From Pedobacter segetis (GTDB taxonomy: Bacteria > Bacteroidota > Bacteroidia > Sphingobacteriales > Sphingobacteriaceae): a stretch of DNA of 64,000 bases. Shown piece after piece: positions 48,291 to 58,397 of this stretch. The DNA is taken from the NCBI RefSeq assembly GCF_016623585.1, contig NZ_JAEHFY010000003.1, positions 1 through 64,000 on the forward strand. The letters are read 5' to 3'. The notes beneath the pieces were generated by a model. That model was not told where the DNA came from. It made no database searches and saw only the letters and a list, made by a program, of their open reading frames with translations. Numbering within the stretch: the first letter of the stretch is position 1; every line of letters starts with the position of its first letter. The translations under genes were made by a program, and so were the position numbers.

Positions 48291-48884
48291 ATGATAGGGG
48301 ATAAAACAAAGAGGCTTCTGTGGTCAAACGGAATAACCATCATAATGTTTGTACTCATTATGCCCATACTAATAAAACCAGGGGCTAAGGCAATATTAAT
48401 CAAGGGTTTAATGGAAGTAGGTCTATTCCAACCTTCTGTATCTGAAGGGGCTAAAACATACCCGGTAATCAATAACAACAGCGTAGCTTTTAAAAGTGAG
48501 GATGGAGAAACCATTTCTTTAGAAGATCTAAAAGGAAAAGTAATATTCATCAATTTTTGGGCTACTTGGTGTATGCCTTGTATTGCAGAAATGGCAGCTA
48601 TAAATAAAATGAACCAGCATTTTAAAAACGATGTAAATTTTGTGGTTTTAATGGTTGATGCCGACTCGGATTTTAAGAAATCTATAAAGTTTATGAGCAG
48701 AAAGAAGTATGATTTAAAGGTATTTATACCTGCAACCGAAATCCCGGGGGTAATGTTCCAACATTCTTTACCCACAACTTTGCTCATCAACAAAAAAGGA
48801 CAAATTGTTTTTAAGCATGAAGGTGCGGCGGCTTTTAACAATAGAAAGTTTTTGGAATTTGTTGAAAAACAGCTCAAAGAATAA
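48291..48884 (+). CDS. TlpA-like membrane-anchored thioredoxin
   Basis: 197 aa from the ATG at 48291. One N-terminal membrane anchor (~12-35), then an AhpC/TSA-type thioredoxin fold with redox CMPC in FWATWCMPCIAEMAA, VVLMVDADSDF and cis-Pro LPTTLLINKKG. It probably reduces or oxidises disulfides on exported proteins. An in-frame reading from 48261 is possible but begins with a TTG. Confidence 0.85.
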   Translation: MIGDKTKRLLWSNGITIIMFVLIMPILIKPGAKAILIKGLMEVGLFQPSVSEGAKTYPVINNNSVAFKSEDGETISLEDLKGKVIFINFWATWCMPCIAEMAAINKMNQHFKNDVNFVVLMVDADSDFKKSIKFMSRKKYDLKVFIPATEIPGVMFQHSLPTTLLINKKGQIVFKHEGAAAFNNRKFLEFVEKQLKE

Positions 48885-48924
48885 GCAGGGCATCGTATTT
48901 GATGGTTTAGCGAAAAATTAACAA

Positions 48925-49383
48925 ATGAAGAATTTACTCATCATCTTATTGATAGCAATTACCGTTACCTCTTGTAAAGTAAAAAGTAAATTGCCCCAAA
49001 GCAGAACTGATTTTACTGGCGCAAAGGCAGATCTGGCAGGTTATAATGCCATTTATCAATTAGATACCAACGATCCTAAAATCATCGATAAAGCGTTTAG
49101 AAACATCAAAAATGCCTTGGCAGACCCACGTTTAAACGGAAAGTTGCATATAGAATTGGTTGCGTTTTCTGCCGGTACAGATGTGATGGTAAAAGGTAGC
49201 ACCTATCAAAGCCAGCTTAAAGATTTATTGGATAAAGGTGTTATATTGGCGCAATGCCGCAATTCTTTGATAGAAAAAGGTTTAAAAGAAAACAGCATTT
49301 TCGATTTTGTTTCGATAGTGCCAAGTGGCAATGGAGAGCTTATTATTAGAGGTTCTCAAGGTTGGGTAATAATTAAGCCTTAA
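48925..49383 (+). CDS. DsrE-like lipoprotein
   Basis: 152 aa. Lipoprotein signal ending VTSC-K (Cys17). The C-terminal ~110 residues resemble DsrE-type proteins: IIDKAFRNIKNALADPRLNG, KLHIELVAFSAGTDVM, LLDKGVILAQCRNSLIEKGL. The Cys in AQCRN is in the DsrE sulfur-carrier position. Probably periplasmic. First of a three-gene run with the next two genes. Confidence 0.65.
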   Translation: MKNLLIILLIAITVTSCKVKSKLPQSRTDFTGAKADLAGYNAIYQLDTNDPKIIDKAFRNIKNALADPRLNGKLHIELVAFSAGTDVMVKGSTYQSQLKDLLDKGVILAQCRNSLIEKGLKENSIFDFVSIVPSGNGELIIRGSQGWVIIKP

Positions 49384-49389
49384 TAAAGC

Positions 49390-49566
49390 ATGGAAAATAC
49401 ATTTAAAAAGTTTGCTCCAAATCTGTCGGATCTAAGGCCCGAAGTGCAAGAAAAGGCTACCGAGATTGCGCATCAACTGGTGTTAGAAAAAGGTTTATCT
49501 AAACCAGAAGCCATTAAAGAGGGTATTAAGCAAGCAGAACTTTGGTTCTTAAACTCAGAAGGATAA
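49390..49566 (+). CDS. Small conserved hypothetical protein
   Basis: 58 aa: MENTFKKFAPNLSDLRPEVQ, then a helix HQLVLEKGLSKPEAIKEGIK and QAELWFLNSEG. It starts 6 bases after the DsrE-like gene and its stop lies 2 bases before the P-type ATPase ATG, so it is co-transcribed. Function unknown; it may be a short cytosolic partner. Confidence 0.7.
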   Translation: MENTFKKFAPNLSDLRPEVQEKATEIAHQLVLEKGLSKPEAIKEGIKQAELWFLNSEG

Positions 49567-49568
49567 AA

Positions 49569-51515
49569 ATGTCAGAAACCCACCAGCATTGTTGTGATAC
49601 AGAAAACCAAGAGCAGCCAAAACACAGCCATAATGACGGGCATAACCATGGCAGCGAATCCCAAAGTTGGGTAAGCCATTGGCCGCTATTAACCGCGTTT
49701 GCCATTTTATTGGTAATGCAAGTCTTGTATTTTGGTTTCAACATTAGTTTTACGCCTTACATTGATCCAATAATTTACGGGATAGCTTTGCTGTTGGCAG
49801 GTTATGATGTGTTTGCTTTGGCATGGCGAAAACTGAAAAGATTAGATCTTTTTAATGAGTTCTTTTTGATGAGCGTTGCCACAATTGGGGCTTTTGCCAT
49901 TGGTTCTTATAGCGAAGGTGTGGCGGTAATGGTGTTCTACGCTATAGGAGAGTGGTTTCAGGATGTTGCGGTGAGCAACGCCAAAAGAAGCATCAAAGCA
50001 TTATTGGATATTAGGCCAGATACGGTTTCTGTTTTGCGCAACGGAAAAATAGAAACCGTTAAACCGTCTGAAGTACAAATTGGCGATACCATCCAAATAA
50101 AACCCGGAGAAAAAGTTGCCTTAGATGGTGAATTGATTTCGGACAAAGCAACTTTTAATACGGCTGCATTAACCGGCGAAAGCAAACCAGATAGCAAAGA
50201 AAAAGGAGCTGCGGTTTATGCGGGAATGATCAACTTGAACACTTTAGCAGAAGTTAAAGTTAATGCCGAATTTAAGGATAGCAAGTTGAGCAAGATCTTG
50301 GAAATGGTGCAAGACGCTACCGCCCGTAAATCTCAAACCCAACTGTTTATATCTCGCTTTGCGAAAGTTTATACACCCATAGTTTTTGCTTTGGCGGTGC
50401 TGTTGGTTGCTTTGCCGTTCTTTTTTGTGAGCCATTATATCTTTAGCGATTGGCTTTACCGTGGATTGGTTTTTTTGGTTATCAGTTGCCCATGTGCCTT
50501 GGTAGTATCTATCCCGCTAGGTTATTTTGGCGGCATCGGTTTAGCTTCTAAACATGGGATCTTATTTAAAGGAGGCAATTTTTTAGATGTGATGACCCAA
50601 GTTGATACCATTGTAATGGATAAAACGGGTACGCTAACAAAAGGGGTTTTTGAGGTTCAAAAGGTGGTCGCCGTAAATATCGAAGAGCAAGAATTAGTTA
50701 AGATTACCTCAGCCATAGAAAGTAAATCTACGCATCCCATTGCTTTGGCCATAGCAAAATACGCAGGTGATGTTTTAAGCGGAATTGAAATAAGTTCTGT
50801 AGAAGAAATAGCGGGATATGGTTTAAAAGGCACCATCAATTCAAAAAATGTGTTGGCAGGGAACGTGAAATTGCTAGAAAAATTCAGTATCCCGTTTGAT
50901 AAACAAATTAAGAATATCGACGAAAGTATAGTTACCATTGCCATTGATGGTATTTATGCGGGTTATATTATCATTGCAGATGAAATAAAAGAAGATGCAA
51001 AGCAAGCCATTGCAGATTTGCATAAAATGGGCATCAAAACAGTAATGCTAAGCGGCGATAAAGCTGGGGTGGTAAAAAAAGTCGCCCAGTTATTAAATAT
51101 AGATCATGCCTACGGCGATTTATTGCCAGAAGATAAAGTGGCAAGAGTACAAGAATTAAAAGATGCAGGCAAGAGAATTGCCTTTACAGGCGATGGCGTA
51201 AATGATGCCCCTGTTATTGCCTTGGCAGATGCCGGGATTGCCATGGGCGGTTTGGGTAGCGATGCCACCATAGAAACCGCAGATGTGGTTATCCAAAACG
51301 ACCAGCCTTCAAAGATCATCTCGGCCATAAAAATTGGCAAGCTTACCAAAAATATCGTTTGGCAAAATATTGCGCTGGCCATGGGCGTAAAAGTTTTGGT
51401 ATTGGCATTGGGGGCCGGCGGCATTGCTACTTTATGGGAAGCCGTTATTGCAGATGTTGGCGTTGCCTTACTAGCGATTTTAAATGCGGTAAGGATACAA
51501 AGGATGAAAGTTTAG
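49569..51515 (+). CDS. zntA: Zn/Cd/Pb-type P1B ATPase
   Basis: 648 aa from the ATG at 49569. The N-terminus is His/Cys-rich (HQHCCDTEN, HSHNDGHNHG) in place of a GMTCxxC domain. Transmembrane CPC in ISCPCALVVS, phosphorylation DKTGTLT, HP in KSTHPIALA and GDGVNDAPV are present. The C-terminal Lys (MGVKVLVLAL) and Asp (VIADVGVALLAILNAVR) pattern matches the P1B-2 (ZntA/CadA) zinc/cadmium/lead subgroup. It exports the metal with ATP. The last gene before the CRISPR remnant. Confidence 0.9.
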   Translation: MSETHQHCCDTENQEQPKHSHNDGHNHGSESQSWVSHWPLLTAFAILLVMQVLYFGFNISFTPYIDPIIYGIALLLAGYDVFALAWRKLKRLDLFNEFFLMSVATIGAFAIGSYSEGVAVMVFYAIGEWFQDVAVSNAKRSIKALLDIRPDTVSVLRNGKIETVKPSEVQIGDTIQIKPGEKVALDGELISDKATFNTAALTGESKPDSKEKGAAVYAGMINLNTLAEVKVNAEFKDSKLSKILEMVQDATARKSQTQLFISRFAKVYTPIVFALAVLLVALPFFFVSHYIFSDWLYRGLVFLVISCPCALVVSIPLGYFGGIGLASKHGILFKGGNFLDVMTQVDTIVMDKTGTLTKGVFEVQKVVAVNIEEQELVKITSAIESKSTHPIALAIAKYAGDVLSGIEISSVEEIAGYGLKGTINSKNVLAGNVKLLEKFSIPFDKQIKNIDESIVTIAIDGIYAGYIIIADEIKEDAKQAIADLHKMGIKTVMLSGDKAGVVKKVAQLLNIDHAYGDLLPEDKVARVQELKDAGKRIAFTGDGVNDAPVIALADAGIAMGGLGSDATIETADVVIQNDQPSKIISAIKIGKLTKNIVWQNIALAMGVKVLVLALGAGGIATLWEAVIADVGVALLAILNAVRIQRMKV

Positions 51516-51551
51516 GAGCTTGAATTTATTAGAAAAGGGTGTTGTAAGCAA

Positions 51552-51672
51552 TCTTACATTTGCTTTCATCCTTTGAACTACTGATATTTACAACAACATA
51601 TAAATTACACCATTCGCTGCATTCTAGTTGTGATTTGCTTTCATTCTTTGAACTACTGATATTTACAACAAC
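51552..51672. CRISPR. CRISPR remnant: two repeats, one spacer
   Basis: A 46-bp repeat with a decayed 5' end (51552-51597; the last 40 bases match except one), a 29-base spacer (51598-51626) and a perfect repeat (51627-51672). It matches the main array repeat, so it is a detached end. The decayed repeat is the outermost, as at trailer ends. Confidence 0.9.
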
Positions 51673-52057
51673 AAAATTCCATAGCTTAAAACGTGTACCT
51701 CCGCAAATGTGGGAAATGGCTAGCTATGTAAACATTGGTAAAACCGTAGAGCAGTTTGAGCAGGGAAGTAACCGTAACCGCATCCCAAACTACGAAAACA
51801 TCCTAAAAGCATGGAAACGGGTTTGCGCCAATAAATCAGAGTATTATAGCGAAACCGTAGGAACATACGTTAAAACAACGGAAAAAACGGTAATTAAAGC
51901 GTACATCTACAAAGAACTATACATAATGTACGGTGTAACCGCTAAAACTTTCAAAAAATGGCTGAAAACAGCTAATATTGATATTCCGAGCTATTGCCGT
52001 ACGCTTACCCCTATTAAGGTGCGTGAGATTTTTGAAAAATTAGAACTGCCAGCTTAA
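51673..52057 (+). CDS. Phage-like protein, DUF4248-like C-terminus, N-terminus lost in a CRISPR repeat
   Basis: About 128 codons after the repeat; the same frame extends through repeat translation upstream, so the true start is lost or is the internal ATG at 51707. The C-terminal half, IKAYIYKELYIMYGVTAKTF, WLKTANIDIP and LTPIKVREIFEKLELP, resembles DUF4248 of Bacteroidota mobile elements (recollection). The N-terminal half (MWEMASYVNIGKTVEQFEQG) is unknown. Flush with the repeat end, which marks a recombination or acquisition junction. Confidence 0.55.
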
Positions 52058-52106
52058 CCGTTTTTAATACCCAATTATTGTTTATATTTGTGTAAACATT
52101 AAAAGC

Positions 52107-52304
52107 ATGACTACTTTAACTATACAGATACCAGATAAAAAAGCAGGTTTAGCTAAACAGATTTTAAAAGAACTGGGAGCGGTTGTAATTAGCGGAAAAG
52201 AAAGTCCTTATAATGCAAAGTTTGTTGCTAAAATCAAAAAAAGTGATGAAGATATTAAACAGGGCCGCACTAAAAAAATTCCTATAAATGATTTATGGAA
52301 ATAG
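52107..52304 (+). CDS. Antitoxin of a YoeB-type pair
   Basis: 65 aa: MTTLTIQIPDKKAGLAKQIL, then a Gly/Lys-rich middle and KIKKSDEDIKQGRTKKIPIN near the C-terminus. The basic and acidic pattern and adjacency to a YoeB-like toxin identify it as an antitoxin. Its end overlaps the toxin start by 10 bases. Confidence 0.75.
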   Translation: MTTLTIQIPDKKAGLAKQILKELGAVVISGKESPYNAKFVAKIKKSDEDIKQGRTKKIPINDLWK

Positions 52305-52552
52305 AATATACCGCCCAAGCGCAAAACGATTTAAAGTTTTGGAAAAAATCTGGTAATAAAACCGTACAAAATAAAATAACCAAGCTACTCCAAGATATTG
52401 AGCAAACCCCTTTTACAGGGTTAGGCAAACCCGAAGCCTTAAAACATAACCTATCTGGTAAATGGAGCCGTCGTATAAATGCCGAACACCGCATAGTTTA
52501 TACCGTTACAGAAAAAACAATCTACATCAACTCTTTAAAAGGGCATTATTAA
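52295..52552 (+). CDS. YoeB/Txe family mRNA interferase toxin
   Basis: 85 aa. The family pattern is clear: YTAQAQNDLKFWKKSGN, KLLQDIEQTPFTGLGKPEAL, KHNLSGKWSRRINAEHRIVY and the end INSLKGHY. The catalytic set (E in PEAL, R in RRI, H/Y at the end) is complete, so it is probably active. It would cut mRNA at the ribosomal A site when free. The pair sits inside the split CRISPR array. Confidence 0.85.
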   Translation: MEIEYTAQAQNDLKFWKKSGNKTVQNKITKLLQDIEQTPFTGLGKPEALKHNLSGKWSRRINAEHRIVYTVTEKTIYINSLKGHY

Positions 52553-52606
52553 CTGTTTTCAATTAATTATTTTCATTTCTCATTTTTTATTCTCGCGTTT
52601 AGAGCG

Positions 52607-52717
52607 CAAACACAGTTGGAGCGATTCCAATTAACAAAAACATTCATAATATCCTAGGCAGGCGGTTGTAAGTACCGTATAACTTCCGTAATCCGGCTGT
52701 GTTTGAAGTGACCTAGG
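52607..52717 (+). other. Structured intergenic segment with nested inverted repeats
   Basis: CAAACACAG (52607-52615) pairs with CTGTGTTTG (52697-52705). CCTAGG occurs at 52653 and 52712, and AAGT/ACTT arms lie inside. Perhaps a regulatory RNA, an operator cluster or an attachment site of the source element. Confidence 0.35.
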
Positions 52718-52739
52718 TATTTTATAAATTCTCAAAGTT

Positions 52740-52940
52740 ATGCAAACACAGAAAAAAACAGTAACAGAGTTACTTAACCTATCAGCAGGTAAAACTACCG
52801 ATCACATTATTTTAGCTTTAATGGATAGCCAAATGATGGATGACACGCCCGTAGAAAAAATGATTACCGCCGCACAATCTTATTTTCATTTGGTTGCCAA
52901 CCTTAAAGGGATGGACGTACAAGTTGTAAACGCATTGTAA
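52740..52940 (+). CDS. Small phage-like hypothetical protein
   Basis: 66 aa, helical: MQTQKKTVTELLNLSAGKTT, MDDTPVEKMITAAQSYFHLV. No family recognised. Its stop is followed at once by the next ATG, typical of packed phage genes. Confidence 0.5.
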   Translation: MQTQKKTVTELLNLSAGKTTDHIILALMDSQMMDDTPVEKMITAAQSYFHLVANLKGMDVQVVNAL

Positions 52941-53048
52941 ATGATGGAAACCATATTTGCGTATTACAGCGAGCTGGCCACAAAATACGATAACGGAAAA
53001 CAGGCCGTAAAAAAGAACTCATCTTTAAATAACAGGCATGGAAGATAG
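52941..53048 (+). CDS. Very small phage-like ORF
   Basis: 35 aa (MMETIFAYYSELATKYDNG ...). Its ATG abuts the previous stop and its end overlaps the next ORF by 11 bases. Probably translated by coupling, function unknown. Confidence 0.4.
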   Translation: MMETIFAYYSELATKYDNGKQAVKKNSSLNNRHGR

Positions 53049-53145
53049 TTCTGATAAAATTATGAGGCGAATAAACGTTTTATTTCCCTTAGAGTTTAGA
53101 TGGTTAGCTACCGTTGTGATTTGCTTTCATTCTTTGAACTACTGA
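53038..53145 (+). pseudogene. Gene cut by the first repeat of the main CRISPR array
   Basis: The reading frame opens with MEDSSDKIMRRINVLFPLE and the 25th codon ends exactly at 53112. The next codons are read from the CRISPR repeat (VVICFHSLNY) to a stop. It is the 5' stub of a gene of the inserted block. Confidence 0.6.
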
Positions 53146-56100
53146 TATTTACAACAACTGATTAAGCATAAATCTTGCTCACTACTTGTTGTGATTTGCT
53201 TTCATTCTTTGAACTACTGATATTTACAACAACAAAGCTGGTTGACGGCTTAAACCCAAACGAGTTGTGATTTGCTTTCATTCTTTGAACTACTGATATT
53301 TACAACAACGAGTACATGAAGTCAATGTTGCCCAAACAAGTTGTGATTTGCTTTCATTCTTTGAACTACTGATATTTACAACAACGCGGAACAGCTGGGT
53401 ATTTTGCTTAACGGGTTGTGATTTGCTTTCATTCTTTGAACTACTGATATTTACAACAACGATGCTATCTTATTGTATGTCAGATACTCAGTTGTGATTT
53501 GCTTTCATTCTTTGAACTACTGATATTTACAACAACGAATATCTATTGACAGCCCCTGCTTTAGTTGTTGTGATTTGCTTTCATTCTTTGAACTACTGAT
53601 ATTTACAACAACTTTTGAAGCATCTACCAAAAACACCACCTAGTTGTGATTTGCTTTCATTCTTTGAACTACTGATATTTACAACAACCATATTCATCGC
53701 TCAATGTGTTTTTAATAGTTGTGATTTGCTTTCATTCTTTGAACTACTGATATTTACAACAAACATCATGTTGCTTTTGCATCTCGTCTAATAGTTGTGA
53801 TTTGCTTTCATTCTTTGAACTACTGATATTTACAACAACAAAACCTATAAAGAGTTATTTCACTCCCTTGTTGTGATTTGCTTTCATTCTTTGAACTACT
53901 GATATTTACAACAACTAAGCTACGTTGCTGTTTAATAATGTTAACGTTGTGATTTGCTTTCATTCTTTGAACTACTGATATTTACAACAACTAACGTAAC
54001 CAATGGTAGAACTTATCGATCGTTGTGATTTGCTTTCATTCTTTGAACTACTGATATTTACAACAACAAGTAATTAGCAAACTACAAACTATTAATAGTT
54101 GTGATTTGCTTTCATTCTTTGAACTACTGATATTTACAACAACGTCTTCATCCAATTGTTGAATAGGTCGCTTGTTGTGATTTGCTTTCATTCTTTGAAC
54201 TACTGATATTTACAACAACTAGCGCATTAATGAGTATTGACGAAATAAAGTTGTGATTTGCTTTCATTCTTTGAACTACTGATATTTACAACAACCTTGT
54301 TGGGTAAATAAATGTTATATGAATGTTGTGATTTGCTTTCATTCTTTGAACTACTGATATTTACAACAACGCTGTTAATTTTGTTATCACCGCTCCGCTT
54401 GTTGTGATTTGCTTTCATTCTTTGAACTACTGATATTTACAACAACAACAATTGAGCGTTTATCTCCGGTAACAAGGTTGTGATTTGCTTTCATTCTTTG
54501 AACTACTGATATTTACAACAACCAGATTTAAAGTTTTTCCACTTACTCATAGTTGTGATTTGCTTTCATTCTTTGAACTACTGATATTTACAACAACTTT
54601 GTAATTCAATAAAATAACCATCATTCGGTTGTGATTTGCTTTCATTCTTTGAACTACTGATATTTACAACAACCGTATAGAACCACACCATTTTGATGAT
54701 TAGTTGTGATTTGCTTTCATTCTTTGAACTACTGATATTTACAACAACATAGTTTAGGTAATCCCGATGCTACAGGTAGTTGTGATTTGCTTTCATTCTT
54801 TGAACTACTGATATTTACAACAACCGTGTGCTCACTAATATATTATCGTAATGAGTTGTGATTTGCTTTCATTCTTTGAACTACTGATATTTACAACAAC
54901 AAATGACGGTTAATCTGAACATAAACAGAAGTTGTGATTTGCTTTCATTCTTTGAACTACTGATATTTACAACAACAGAAAAGTTTGCAAGCTTTTTAAA
55001 CAAAGGTTGTGATTTGCTTTCATTCTTTGAACTACTGATATTTACAACAACGCTGTATTGCTTCAGTCTTAATATTTTTTAGTTGTGATTTGCTTTCATT
55101 CTTTGAACTACTGATATTTACAACAACAAATCTTCGGTGCATAGAATGATTTTAGAAGTTGTGATTTGCTTTCATTCTTTGAACTACTGATATTTACAAC
55201 AACTTTAGCTTCTTTAATCAAAAAGAAGTAAGGTTGTGATTTGCTTTCATTCTTTGAACTACTGATATTTACAACAACATCATGTTTAGAGCAGATGTGT
55301 TTTGAGGAGTTGTGATTTGCTTTCATTCTTTGAACTACTGATATTTACAACAACAAATACCGAGATCAAAAGGTTAAATTCTAGTTGTGATTTGCTTTCA
55401 TTCTTTGAACTACTGATATTTACAACAACAATGTGCGTACCGCCATCCGTTAATGATAGTTGTGATTTGCTTTCATTCTTTGAACTACTGATATTTACAA
55501 CAACATAGCTAGGCAATTTACCGCAAGAATAGGGGTTGTGATTTGCTTTCATTCTTTGAACTACTGATATTTACAACAACTATCCCCTTTTGCGGCAGCG
55601 GCAGCAATTTGTTGTGATTTGCTTTCATTCTTTGAACTACTGATATTTACAACAACAATAGTTAACCAAAAAAATACCGATGATAAGTTGTGATTTGCTT
55701 TCATTCTTTGAACTACTGATATTTACAACAACAACTCTTAACCTGCTTTATTGCTTGATCAAGTTGTGATTTGCTTTCATTCTTTGAACTACTGATATTT
55801 ACAACAACTTGGTTGAGTGAACCTAAAGCCGGTGTGATGTTGTGATTTGCTTTCATTCTTTGAACTACTGATATTTACAACAACATTTATTGGTTTCATC
55901 AGTAGGTACAGGAAGTTGTGATTTGCTTTCATTCTTTGAACTACTGATATTTACAACAACTTGCGTTTATCATATACTTTTACTTTTCAAGTTGTGATTT
56001 GCTTTCATTCTTTGAACTACTGATATTTACAACAACGTTCCGCTAGCAAGTCTTAACAGGGTTTGGGTTGTGATTTGCTTTCATTCTTTGAACTACTGAT

Positions 56101-58388
56101 ATTTACAACAACATTATTTCTTGTTAAATTTATTGCCCTGTGTTGTGATTTGCTTTCATTCTTTGAACTACTGATATTTACAACAACACGCTTTCCCACC
56201 ACCTGTTAAATCATAGGGTTGTGATTTGCTTTCATTCTTTGAACTACTGATATTTACAACAACATAATAGAAGTAAAGAAGAACTATTAGGTGTTGTGAT
56301 TTGCTTTCATTCTTTGAACTACTGATATTTACAACAACACAAACCATTCTCCGCCATTGCTTCGCCTAGTTGTGATTTGCTTTCATTCTTTGAACTACTG
56401 ATATTTACAACAACCAATAAAAGCTTTAGGATCCAGAATCACCGGTTGTGATTTGCTTTCATTCTTTGAACTACTGATATTTACAACAACAATTCCATGT
56501 TCTTATCCAAAGCTTTGAGTGTTGTGATTTGCTTTCATTCTTTGAACTACTGATATTTACAACAACAATCTTTGCCTAATAATGCTAATGCGCTCAGTTG
56601 TGATTTGCTTTCATTCTTTGAACTACTGATATTTACAACAACATAGCAGTTAAACTATAAAACAAACTAAAAGTTGTGATTTGCTTTCATTCTTTGAACT
56701 ACTGATATTTACAACAACCTTTTTGAAAAATGAATTAACTTGGCATAGTTGTGATTTGCTTTCATTCTTTGAACTACTGATATTTACAACAACCATTTTG
56801 AAGTTTCGCCGCCATCATGCACAGTTGTGATTTGCTTTCATTCTTTGAACTACTGATATTTACAACAACTATATAATTTGCTCCAATCCCCTTTGAGCAG
56901 TTGTGATTTGCTTTCATTCTTTGAACTACTGATATTTACAACAACTCAAATGGTTTGTATTCCTTAGTTCCAGATGTTGTGATTTGCTTTCATTCTTTGA
57001 ACTACTGATATTTACAACAACTAGAACCAATTTTAAATGGGTTTTCTGATTGTTGTGATTTGCTTTCATTCTTTGAACTACTGATATTTACAACAACTGA
57101 TATAAATACTTCCCCTGTAATACCTGCGGTTGTGATTTGCTTTCATTCTTTGAACTACTGATATTTACAACAACAAGAAGCTTTGGCGGATATTAAATTC
57201 TTGGTTGTGATTTGCTTTCATTCTTTGAACTACTGATATTTACAACAACTTTTCATGTTAAACTGCTTTTTTAACTAATGTTGTGATTTGCTTTCATTCT
57301 TTGAACTACTGATATTTACAACAACTTTTGTTGTTGCCATTGATTTATATATTTAGTTGTGATTTGCTTTCATTCTTTGAACTACTGATATTTACAACAA
57401 CAATCCCACGTTGCAATTTTACAGGGTAATGTTGTGATTTGCTTTCATTCTTTGAACTACTGATATTTACAACAACCAAGAACACCCCAACAAATGTAAT
57501 GAGTTAGTTGTGATTTGCTTTCATTCTTTGAACTACTGATATTTACAACAACATATTTTTTGTAAGATTCCACCTTGCTTAAGTTGTGATTTGCTTTCAT
57601 TCTTTGAACTACTGATATTTACAACAACTATGTCTTGCTCTTGCATAACTTACTGATTGTTGTGATTTGCTTTCATTCTTTGAACTACTGATATTTACAA
57701 CAACAATTGATGGTTTAGAGCATACTTTACAAATGTTGTGATTTGCTTTCATTCTTTGAACTACTGATATTTACAACAACAAGCAATGATAAAAAGAGAG
57801 AGCTAGCGCTGTTGTGATTTGCTTTCATTCTTTGAACTACTGATATTTACAACAACGCAATATGACGATGACCCTAGCGCATTAATGTTGTGATTTGCTT
57901 TCATTCTTTGAACTACTGATATTTACAACAACAGAGAATTTATAAAAAACTTAATTAAATAAGTTGTGATTTGCTTTCATTCTTTGAACTACTGATATTT
58001 ACAACAACAATAGGTTTGAAAGCCCAAGATAGCGGAGCGTTGTGATTTGCTTTCATTCTTTGAACTACTGATATTTACAACAACCATTTCTTTATATAGG
58101 TGTTCTGTGTAATAGTTGTGATTTGCTTTCATTCTTTGAACTACTGATATTTACAACAACGATTAAATGTTCTATAAATACGATGATGATGTTGTGATTT
58201 GCTTTCATTCTTTGAACTACTGATATTTACAACAACGTGAATAGCTATCGGCTTTTTGTTTCGGCTGTTGTGATTTGCTTTCATTCTTTGAACTACTGAT
58301 ATTTACAACAACATGAGGCAAAGCCACGCACCGCAATTATGGGTTGTGATTTGCTTTCATTCTTTGAACTACTGATATTTACAACAAC
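53113..58388. CRISPR. Main type II-C CRISPR array: 70 repeats, 69 spacers
   Basis: The repeat is 46 bp, beginning GTTGTGATTTGCTTTCATTC and ending TGATATTTACAACAAC; spacers are 29-31 bp (mostly 30). I counted 70 repeats by eye, all seemingly identical except repeat 9 (ending at 53763, last base A instead of C). 46-47-bp repeats are typical of II-C systems of Bacteroidota. Spacers 15 (54220-54249) and 63 (57857-57886) overlap by 12 nt. Frames across the repeats give ORF-like shadows that are not genes. Confidence 0.98.
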
Positions 58389-58397
58389 ATACCTCGG

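Larger units (their letters stand above)
51673..53112. mobile_element. 1,440-base non-CRISPR block wedged between perfect repeats
   Basis: The block begins and ends exactly at intact repeats. At both ends an ORF runs from the block into repeat sequence. It carries a DUF4248-like ORF, a YoeB-type toxin-antitoxin pair and small abutting ORFs. It probably came from a phage or mobile element. Confidence 0.6.

Noticed and set aside
51560-51672. N-terminal extension of the DUF4248-like ORF
   Set aside because: The frame is open only because the CRISPR repeats happen to lack stops; the residues are repeat-derived.
54227-55552. ORFs inside the CRISPR array
   Set aside because: They are translations of the 46-bp repeat in different frames (VVVNISSSKNESKSQ or FELLIFTTT) and are not genes.
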